DNA from: Reyranella sp.
GTDB taxonomy: Bacteria > Pseudomonadota > Alphaproteobacteria > Reyranellales > Reyranellaceae
Assembly (NCBI GenBank): GCA_016780605.1
Contig: JADHLS010000058.1
Location: forward strand, 1-12,765
Length of the DNA: 12,765 nucleotides
Direction of reading: 5' to 3'
Shown: one piece after another, positions 1 through 7,318 of the stretch
Position numbering within the stretch: position 1 is the stretch's first letter
Layout of the letters: every line of letters starts with the position of its first letter
Notes under the pieces: generated by a model
The model's database searches: none
Seen by the model: the letters and a program-made list of their open reading frames with translations, nothing else
What the model was told of the DNA's origin: nothing
Translations under genes and position numbers: made by a program

Positions 1-775
1 AGGCGCCGGCAAAGGCATCGGCGACCGCCGCCGCCCGCGCGCCGTCCTCACCGACCTCCTGGATGGTGGCGATTGCCGCCGCGAGATCGGCGCCGTCGCT
101 CGCCAGCACCGGCGTGCGCGTGCCGACCTGGCGGCGGCGGGCGGGCGCGTCGTTGTCGGTACGGAAGTGGTCGTAGAACCGCCAGCCGCGCAGGGTCTCG
201 CGCATCTGCAGCAGCTCCGCCGCATCGCGCGGATCGCTGCAATGGGTCAGCATGCTGTCATAGGAGGCAAGGCCGTCGTGGGCGAGACGCCATTCGCCTT
301 CCTGGTTGCGCAGGCTGACCGCCGGCCCCTTGCGCTGGGCAAAGGTGTTGGCGCGTCCCAGGAGGAGGCCTGTCCAGAGGCTCTCCGCCTTGATCACCGG
401 GTCCTTGTTGAACCAGCGGGAGTCCGGGATCGGCAGGCCAAGATCGATGGCGTAACCATAGTCGTCCGACGAGAAGCCGAGCTTCAGGCCAACCGGACTG
501 TTGCGCCGCGTGCCCTGGACCGGCTGATCGCCCTTCTTCATCGCCCGCGAGAACTGCTCCGGCCCGGCCCACAGCGCCGATTGCAGGCCACCTTCGATCG
601 CCAGCGACTGGATGATCCGCCCCTGCGCCACGTCGGCGAGCAGGCGTAGCGCGCGGTAGAGGCTCGACTTGCCGCTGCCGTTGGCCCCGGTGACGACGGT
701 GAGCTGGCCGACCTCGAGCCTGACGTCACGCAGCGAACGGTAGCCTGAGATGCAGAGGCGCGAGATGATGCTCAT
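1..775 (-). CDS. AAA family ATPase, RecF/SMC-like predicted ATPase (3' end outside window)
   Basis: Seen: an open frame from the ATG at 775 to the left edge encodes 258 residues of a longer protein. It starts MSIISRLCISGYRSLRDVRL, followed by a Walker A motif GANGSGKSS at residues 30-38. The opening (a short strand, then 'GYRSL', then the P-loop near residue 30) is typical of ABC-type ATPases of the RecF/SMC/OLD class. The overall look fits the predicted-ATPase group COG4637 (inference from memory). Walker B, the signature motif and the H-loop should lie in the missing C-terminal part. Family knowledge: such proteins bind and hydrolyse ATP; many act in DNA repair or defence, but this group has no settled role. 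The gene follows otsA on the same strand after 61 bases, so read-through is possible. No strong ribosome binding site precedes the ATG. The ATPase class is sure; the biological role is unknown. Confidence 0.85.
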   Translation of the reverse strand, partial: MSIISRLCISGYRSLRDVRLEVGQLTVVTGANGSGKSSLYRALRLLADVAQGRIIQSLAIEGGLQSALWAGPEQFSRAMKKGDQPVQGTRRNSPVGLKLGFSSDDYGYAIDLGLPIPDSRWFNKDPVIKAESLWTGLLLGRANTFAQRKGPAVSLRNQEGEWRLAHDGLASYDSMLTHCSDPRDAAELLQMRETLRGWRFYDHFRTDNDAPARRRQVGTRTPVLASDGADLAAAIATIQEVGEDGARAAAVADAFAGA

Positions 776-818
776 GGGCAGGCGGGCGCAGCCTAGCCCA
801 TGACCTTGCCGCCCGCGA

Positions 819-833
819 CCAACCGACGGTTGG
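819..833 (-). terminator. small hairpin just after otsA stop (weak terminator candidate)
   Basis: A perfect 6-base inverted repeat, CCAACC and GGTTGG with a 3-base loop, lies 4 bases beyond the otsA stop codon in the otsA-ATPase gap. No T run follows on the minus strand, so it is at best a weak or attenuating structure and not a convincing intrinsic terminator. Confidence 0.22.
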
Positions 834-836
834 GCC

Positions 837-2206
<1,370 letters not shown>

Positions 2207-2222
<16 letters not shown>

Positions 2223-4009
2223 AGCCCCTCCTCCCAGCTCCGCGACAGACGCATGGCCGACAGGATCAGCCCGACCTGCGAGTAGGTTTGCGGAAAGTTG
2301 CCCCACAGCTCGCCGGTCTTCGGATCGATATCCTCGGACAATAGCCCGACATGGTTGCGACGGGCGAGCAGGTTGTTGAACAGCTCCAGCGCCTCCTGGC
2401 GGCGGCCGACGCTGGCCAGCGCATCGATGTACCAGAAGGTGCAGAGCAGGAAGGCATTGGACGGCTTGCCGAAATCGTCGGCCTCGCGATAGCGCATCAT
2501 GAAGCCGTTCTTCATCAGGCGCTTGGCGGCGACGTCGAGCGTGGCATGGAACCGCTCGTCGTCGGACCCCAGCAGCCCGATCTCGGGCAGCACCAGGCAC
2601 GAAGCGTCGAGCATGTCGCGGTCGAGCACGCCGGAGATCCAGCCTTCCTGGGTGGTGCCACGCTGCAGCACCTCCTGGCGCAACACGCCGGCGCGCGCCA
2701 GCCATTCGCGCGCTTCGTGATCGAGCCCGACGCGGCGGGCGATCAGGCCCAGGCGATGCTGGGCGGCCCAGCACATCCCGGCGGAAAAGGTGTGCACTTC
2801 CTCGCGCTCCCGGTATTCCCAGAGGCCGGCATCGGGGGTCAACGCGGCGCGATTGGCCTCGTTGCCGACGACGCAGAGCTGGCGATAGAGCTCGAGATCG
2901 CCCTGGCGCGGCAGGCGCTCGTCCCAGAACATCTGAGCGGCCGTCAGGACCATCGAGCCGTAAGTGTCGTTCTGGCGCTGTATGACGGCGGCGTTGCCGA
3001 CGCGCACCGGCCCGAAACCGCGATAGCCGGGCAGCGAATCGATCAGCCGCTCGGCCGTGTCTGTGCCGGGCGCGATGGGGAAGAGCGGCGCGATGGCGTC
3101 GACTTCGCCGCGCGAGCTGCCAGCCTCGACGACGTCGACGATGAAGCGCACATATCGCTCCATGGTGCGCGTCGCCGACAGCCGATTGAGCGCGTTCACG
3201 GTGAAGAAGGCGTCGCGCAGCCAGGTGAAGCGGTAGTCCCAGGTGCGCGGCGTGTTGGGCGCTTCCGGCACCGAGGTGGTGAGCGCGGCCAGCACCGCGC
3301 CGGTGTCCTCGTAACTGCAGAGCTTGAGGGTGATCGCCGCGCGAATCACGGCCTGCTGCCAGTCGAACGGGATATTGAGGTCGCGCACCCAGGTCTGCCA
3401 GTAGGACTCGGTCTCGGCGAGGAAGCTCTTGGCGAGCGTGTCGGGATTGTCCGGGATGCTCTCGTCGGCGCCGACGATCAGGGTGATGGGCCGGTCGAGC
3501 GAGAACTCGGTCTCGTGCAGGATGTAGTTGATCGAAGCATCGGTGGTGAGCCGCAGCACCGCAGCCTCGCCGACGAAGCGCGCGTGATTGCTGCCCGAGG
3601 TGAGCTGCGGCTTGCGCGCGCCGTACTCGAAAGTCGGCCGGAGCCGGATCATGACGCGCGGCCGTCCGGCGACAGGCTCGAGCCGGCGCACCAGCATGGG
3701 CGGGCGGAACATGCGGCCGAAGCGGCGGAAGCGCGGCGCGAAGTCGATGATACGCACCGTGCCGCTGTTGCCCTCGATCGTGGTCTCCAGGATGGCCGTG
3801 TTGTGCAGGTAGCGCTGGCGGGTCTCGTCCTTGGCGCCGGCGACCAGCACGTCCATGAAGCCGCCATAAGGGTTGTCGCCGCCCAGCAGGGCGTTGAACA
3901 CCGGATCGCCATCGAGCCGGCCGAGCCCGTGCCAGACATGCCGGCCCTGGCGATCGACCAGGCTGGCAATGGCGCAGTTGCCGATGACGCCGAGCTCGAG
4001 GCTGCTCAC
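2207..4009 (-). CDS. glycoside hydrolase family 15 protein (glucoamylase/trehalase-like)
   Basis: Predicted inverting glycosidase that releases glucose from alpha-glucosides. The 600 residues fit the two-part bacterial GH15 layout: an N-terminal beta-sandwich-like region (about 1-210, opening LELGVIGNCAIASLVD) and an (alpha/alpha)6 barrel (about 215-595). Family motifs include TWDYRFTWLRDAFF at 256-269, DAGLWEYRE at 393-401 (Glu398, candidate general acid) and LLSEDIDPKTGELWGNFPQ at 556-574 (Glu559, candidate general base). No signal peptide is seen, so it is likely cytosolic. The start is taken as the GTG at 4009, whose GTGA overlaps the otsB stop by 4 bases; a longer ATG frame from 4081 would run 72 bases into otsB and adds no recognisable sequence. 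The 3' end overlaps otsA by 16 bases. Some actinobacterial GH15 enzymes of this architecture are trehalases, so a trehalose substrate is plausible here; short maltooligosaccharides are the alternative. Confidence 0.92.
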
Positions 4010-4764
4010 GGCGTCGCTCCCGCCGAGACCTGGGCCGAACTGCTGCGCGTGGCGAGAAGCTCGGCGCCGCGCGCCAGCCATGCCCGCACTGCCGCCGGTT
4101 GGCCGCCGAACACTTCGGCGACGCGCAGTCCCTCGCCGCCGAATCGACGCGCGACTTCCATACCGGCCTCGTCGGTGAAGTCATCGCCGACGAACAGCGG
4201 CCGGCGGCCCTCGAATGGCCGGCGCGCCATCAGCCGCTCGACCGCCAGGCCCTTGGAGGTGGCGCGCGGACCGATCTCGACGGCTTCACGGGCAGGGATC
4301 AGGCGGAACGAGGAGTGGTCCGGCGGGACCAGGGCGCGCACCAGGCGCCAGACATCGTCGCCCCGCTCGGGCACCAGCCGGTAGTGAACGGCGACCCCAT
4401 GCGGCTTGGGCTCGACCAGCACTCCCGGCCAGCGCTCACTGGCCGCGGCCAGCGTCTCACGCCACGCTTCGGGGACCGCAGCCTGTGGCGGCAGCTCGAC
4501 GATCTTGCCGTCCTGGTAGCGCATCGCCGCACCGTGCTCGCCGGCGGCGATGGCGACATAGGGATTGAGCAGGTCGTCGACGACGCCGATCGAGCGGCCG
4601 GTCACGATGGCGAGCGCGCCATCCAGCAGCGACTGCAGGTAGCTCAACAACTGAGGGAGGCCCGGCGGGACGACGACGGATTCAGGCGTCGCCGCGATCT
4701 CGAGCAACGTGCCGTCGAGATCGAGAAACAACGCGTTCGTCCGGTCGAGATCCGGCGGTGCCAT
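4006..4764 (-). CDS. otsB: trehalose-6-phosphate phosphatase (OtsB, HAD family)
   Basis: Predicted to remove phosphate from trehalose-6-phosphate, giving trehalose, in the cytosol. At 252 residues it has the usual OtsB length. HAD motif I, FLDLDGTLL, is at 13-21 with nucleophile Asp15 and acid/base Asp17. Motif II is AIVTGRS at 52-58. Lys171 in ATSKGLAVERL fits motif III. Motif IV, FVGDDFTDEAGM, is at 191-202 and supplies the Mg2+ ligands. The cap-domain segment GEHGAAMR at 75-82 is typical of OtsB. The start ATG at 4764 is preceded by AGAGGGGGAT about 10 bases upstream, a usable ribosome binding site. It is the first gene of otsB-GH15-otsA; its stop overlaps the GH15 GTG start (GTGA), so translation is probably coupled. 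About 120 bases upstream of the ATG lies an EcfG-type promoter, which suggests induction by general stress. Identification is firm. Confidence 0.96.
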   Translation of the reverse strand: MAPPDLDRTNALFLDLDGTLLEIAATPESVVVPPGLPQLLSYLQSLLDGALAIVTGRSIGVVDDLLNPYVAIAAGEHGAAMRYQDGKIVELPPQAAVPEAWRETLAAASERWPGVLVEPKPHGVAVHYRLVPERGDDVWRLVRALVPPDHSSFRLIPAREAVEIGPRATSKGLAVERLMARRPFEGRRPLFVGDDFTDEAGMEVARRFGGEGLRVAEVFGGQPAAVRAWLARGAELLATRSSSAQVSAGATP

Positions 4765-4883
4765 TCAGCTGATCCCCCTCTGCGCTGGCGACATTCCATC
4801 AGGCGCGCAGGGGCTCTCGACCTCAGACACGCCGCGTACGGGGCCGTCCGGGCAGGAGCGACCACGCATTGCGCGTGTGAAAC

Positions 4884-4908
4884 AACGCTCCAGTCCGGCG
4901 GGAGTTCC
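4884..4908 (-). promoter_or_regulatory. EcfG-type (general stress response sigma factor) promoter of the otsB operon
   Basis: On the minus strand, GGAAC at 4908-4904 is followed after exactly 16 bases by CGTT at 4887-4884. This matches the known alphaproteobacterial EcfG/RpoE2 consensus (GGAAC, 16-17 bases, CGTT) with no mismatch. It points toward otsB, with a start of transcription expected near 4877 and so a leader of roughly 110 bases. Trehalose synthesis genes are known members of EcfG regulons in several alphaproteobacteria, so position and function agree. The match is seen; its use is inferred. Confidence 0.75.
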
Positions 4909-4967
4909 CTAGCAGGGCGCGTGGTTATGGCGATTGTGAGGCGAAGATGAGTCCAATGACAGATCGG

Positions 4968-5213
4968 TTACCGTAACGGCCCGAACGCCTGCCAAAACGT
5001 CTTGCCCGATTCATAGGCAGCGGCTGCCGGCGAGATGCCGGCATCGCGCAGGCTGCGGGCATCCATCCTCGCAAGATCGCGCCGCGCCATGGTGCGCGCC
5101 CGCCAGATCTTGAGGAGCATCGCAAGCCGCTGCCGGACCGTCGCCCGCGGCGACGCCGGCGTCGCGAACACGACATCCTTGTCGGCGAAGCGTTGGCGGG
5201 ACTGATAGCTCAT
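4968..5213 (-). CDS. DUF1127 domain-containing small protein
   Basis: A basic protein of 81 residues. The C-terminal half, RQRLAMLLKIWRARTMARRDLARMDARSLRDAGIS at about 27-61, matches the DUF1127 (YjiS-like) pattern: a tryptophan-containing helix, a basic stretch, then 'L..MD.R.LRD.GIS'. The N-terminal 25 residues are polar and low in structure. Family knowledge: DUF1127 proteins are small and common in alpha- and gammaproteobacteria, and some longer and shorter members bind RNA or affect phosphate, carbon and stress physiology; no single biochemical role applies. The start at 5213 is set by a near-perfect ribosome binding site, AAGGAGGT, ending 4 bases before the ATG, the strongest such site in the window. 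The frame stays open further upstream, but that sequence lies inside the neighbouring gene. It sits 71 bases after the substrate-binding protein gene, on the same strand, and 203 bases before otsB. No convincing terminator follows. Confidence 0.85.
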   Translation of the reverse strand: MSYQSRQRFADKDVVFATPASPRATVRQRLAMLLKIWRARTMARRDLARMDARSLRDAGISPAAAAYESGKTFWQAFGPLR

Positions 5214-5284
5214 CTGAACCTCCTTGGCTCTGATGAGACCAAGGTGAGCTTGCGACGCCGTGCTCTCAATTACATCGAAGGTAA

Positions 5285-6076
5285 TCACTGCTGCATCGAT
5301 GAGTGGCCGAGCGCGGCGCGAATGGCATCGAGGCCATCGGTCAACGCTGCGGGACCGGGCTGCAGGATCAGCGGCGACTTGATCTCGACGATGCGGCCGC
5401 CGGCGACGGCGGGCAGCGACGCCCAGCCGGGCCGCTCGGCGATCTGGCGCGGCACGACCTTGCGGCCGCACCATGAGGCCAGGATCACCTCGGGACGGGC
5501 GGCCACCACATCGTCCGACGACACGATGCGATCGCGTGCCCCGGCGGCGCCACGCAGGTGGGCGAAGACGTCCTCGCCACCGGCGATCTCGATCAGCTCC
5601 GAGACCCAGCCGATGCCCGCGATCATCGGGTCGTTCCATTCCTCGAAGTAGACGCGCGGGCGGCGCGATGATTGCGACGCGCGCGCCACCTCGGCGATGC
5701 GGCTCTCGAGCGACCGCGCCAACGCTTCCGCCCTGTCGCTGGCGCCGATCAATGCGCCGACGGTGCGGATCATGGCGAAGATGCCGGCAAGGTCGCGCTG
5801 GTTGAACAGGTGGACGGCGACGCCGGCTTTCGCGAGCTCGCGCACGATGTCGGCCTGCAGATCGGAGAAAGCGAGGACGAGATCGGGCTCCAGCGCCAGG
5901 ATCTTGTCGATGCGCGCCGAGGTGAAGGCACCGACCCTGGGCTTGGACCGGACTTCGGCCGGCCGCACGGCATAGCCCGAGACGCCGACGATGCGGTCCT
6001 GCTCACCCAGGAGATAGAGCGTCTCCACCGTCTCCTCGGTGAGGCAGACCAGGCGATGGGGCGGAAAACGGCGCAT
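5285..6076 (-). CDS. cobalamin/siderophore-type substrate-binding protein (BtuF-like), no signal peptide
   Basis: 263 residues with the class III periplasmic-binding-protein fold of the BtuF/FhuD group (COG0614). Visible features: RLVCLTEETVETLYLLGEQDRIVGVSGY at 8-35 (first strand and loop), RIDKILALEPDLVLAFSDLQADIVREL at 55-81, YFEEWNDPMIAGIGWVSELIEIAGGEDVF at 143-171, a segment characteristic of the cobalamin-binding-like subgroup, and ARPEVILASWCG at 193-204. Such proteins normally deliver vitamin B12, haem or siderophore to an ABC permease outside the cytoplasm. Here the N-terminus has no hydrophobic signal segment, and an in-frame TAG at 6088-6086, four codons before the ATG, rules out a hidden upstream one. 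No BtuC/BtuD-like genes lie nearby. The protein may therefore be cytosolic. No ribosome binding site precedes the ATG; a promoter-like pair ends about 10 bases upstream, suggesting a leaderless or very short-leader mRNA. The ligand is unknown. Confidence 0.82.
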   Translation of the reverse strand: MRRFPPHRLVCLTEETVETLYLLGEQDRIVGVSGYAVRPAEVRSKPRVGAFTSARIDKILALEPDLVLAFSDLQADIVRELAKAGVAVHLFNQRDLAGIFAMIRTVGALIGASDRAEALARSLESRIAEVARASQSSRRPRVYFEEWNDPMIAGIGWVSELIEIAGGEDVFAHLRGAAGARDRIVSSDDVVAARPEVILASWCGRKVVPRQIAERPGWASLPAVAGGRIVEIKSPLILQPGPAALTDGLDAIRAALGHSSMQQ

Positions 6077-6086
6077 GACGGCAGTC

Positions 6087-6116
6087 TAGCAAATGGCTGG
6101 TGTGAGAAATTGTCAG
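6087..6116 (-). promoter_or_regulatory. possible sigma-70 promoter of the BtuF-like gene
   Basis: On the minus strand, CTGACA (6116-6111) is separated by 18 bases from TTGCTA (6092-6087). Transcription would begin within a few bases of the ATG at 6076. This agrees with the absence of a ribosome binding site, so a leaderless transcript is possible. Both boxes are imperfect; treat as a candidate only. Confidence 0.3.
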
Positions 6117-6126
6117 GCTGGGATTG

Positions 6127-6146
6127 GCACAGCCACGCTACTGTGC
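6127..6146. promoter_or_regulatory. operator-like inverted repeat in the divergent intergenic region
   Basis: A perfect inverted repeat, GCACAG, 8 bases, CTGTGC, sits 22 bases upstream of the aminotransferase ATG, between the two divergent gene sets. Spacing of the half-site centres is about 14 bases. It is placed where a repressor of the plus-strand operon could bind. No regulator gene is visible in the window. The alternative is an mRNA hairpin in the 5' leader, or chance. Confidence 0.35.
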
Positions 6147-6168
6147 AGTCCTGCAAACGGAGACTGCC

Positions 6169-7317
6169 ATGTTGCCCTGCCAGCGCGCCCTGTTCGACAT
6201 CCCGCGCGAGGTTTGTTTCTTGAACGCCGCCTCGTGGAGCCCGCTGCCATTGGCGGTGCAGGAAGCCGGCCGCGCTGCCGTCGGGCACAAGGGCCAGCCG
6301 TGGAAGCTGCCGGCCGACTTCCAGCCGAAGCAATACGAGCGCGCGCGCAAGGCGGCGGCGGCGCTGATCGGCGCCGACTCCGCCGATGTCTCGCTGATCC
6401 CCTCGGTCGGCTACGGCGTCGCCACTGCGGGCAAGGTGTTGACCATTCCGCGCGGCAGCCGCGTGCTGGTGCTGCAGGACGACCATACCTCGCCGGTGCT
6501 GGAGTGGATGAGTCGCGCCGAGGCCGGCGGATTCAAGGTCGAGCAGGTCAAGCAACCGACCGACGGCGACTGGACCTCGGCTGTGCTGACCGCGATCGAT
6601 CGCGCCGGCGGCGAACCGCTGGCCCTGGTCTCGATCTCCTCGGTCCATTGGTCGGACGGCGGCGCACTCGACATGGCGCGCATCGCCACGTCGACCAAGG
6701 CAAAAGGCGCGGCGTTGCTGGTCGATGCTACCCACGATGTCGGCATCCGCCGTATCGACGTGAAGACGCTCGATCCCGACTTCCTGATCTTCCCGACCTA
6801 CAAGTGGGTGCTGGGGCCCTACGGCCGCGCCTTCATGTATGTCGCGAAGCGCCGGCAGAACGGCGTGCCACTGGAACAGATATCGGCATCGCGCAAGGCA
6901 GTGTCGGCCGAGGACACGGTCTATTTCCGCGACGTCGCCTATGTCGAGGGTGCGCGACGCTACGACATGGGCGAGCGCGACCATTTCATCTCGCTGGAGA
7001 TGGCGGCGGTCGGCATGGAGATGATGGCCGGCTGGGGCAACGAGCCCATCGTGGCGCGACTTGCCATGCTGACCGACAAGCTGGCCGACGGACTCGCCAA
7101 CACCGGCGTGCAGGTGATGGACAGGAAGCTGCGCGCGCCCCACGTGCTCAGCCTCTATTTCCCCAAGGGCATGGCGCCCGACCTGCCCAAGAAGCTCGCC
7201 GCCGAGAACGTCTACGCTGCGCCGCGGCTTGGCCGCCTGCGCATCAGCCCGCACGTCTACAATGACGAGCAGGACGTCGAGCGCTTCGTCGAAGTCTTCC
7301 GCAAGGTGGCGATGTAA
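6169..7317 (+). CDS. class V aminotransferase-fold PLP-dependent enzyme
   Basis: 382 residues, fold type I PLP enzyme of the class V group (cysteine desulfurase, isopenicillin-N epimerase, kynureninase and relatives). Visible: REVCFLNAASWSPLP at 13-27 (the typical 'yLnnA' opening), the cofactor-binding aspartate in ALLVDATHDVG at 182-192 (Asp186), the Schiff-base lysine in FPTYKWVLGPYG at 208-219 (Lys212), and a C-terminal GRLRISPHVYNDEQDVERF at 355-373, the usual substrate-side end. The desulfurase cysteine loop is not recognised, so cysteine desulfurase activity is unlikely. The start at 6169 was chosen over an in-frame ATG 45 bases upstream because CGGAG lies 7-11 bases before it and the upstream codons overlap the inverted repeat at 6127-6146. 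It heads a plus-strand operon, one base before hyuA, which suggests that it acts on an amino compound made or used by the hydantoinase-like pair. The exact reaction is unknown. Confidence 0.88.
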   Translation: MLPCQRALFDIPREVCFLNAASWSPLPLAVQEAGRAAVGHKGQPWKLPADFQPKQYERARKAAAALIGADSADVSLIPSVGYGVATAGKVLTIPRGSRVLVLQDDHTSPVLEWMSRAEAGGFKVEQVKQPTDGDWTSAVLTAIDRAGGEPLALVSISSVHWSDGGALDMARIATSTKAKGAALLVDATHDVGIRRIDVKTLDPDFLIFPTYKWVLGPYGRAFMYVAKRRQNGVPLEQISASRKAVSAEDTVYFRDVAYVEGARRYDMGERDHFISLEMAAVGMEMMAGWGNEPIVARLAMLTDKLADGLANTGVQVMDRKLRAPHVLSLYFPKGMAPDLPKKLAAENVYAAPRLGRLRISPHVYNDEQDVERFVEVFRKVAM

Positions 7318-7318
7318 C

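Noticed and set aside
2351..4384. Plus-strand open frame of 677 codons opposite GH15 and otsB.
   Set aside because: Antisense to genes with clear catalytic motifs; its composition is that of a reverse-strand shadow.
4955..4976. Palindrome-like GTTAC C GTAAC at the DUF1127 stop codon as an operator or terminator.
   Set aside because: The arms are 5 bases with a 1-base centre, overlap the stop codon, cannot fold as a hairpin and are followed by no T run.
6125..6140. Possible sigma-54 promoter (TGGCAC followed by a GC) before the aminotransferase gene.
   Set aside because: The distance between the GG and GC elements is one base short (11 instead of 12) and the second box lacks TTGC, so it fails the strict spacing of sigma-54 promoters.
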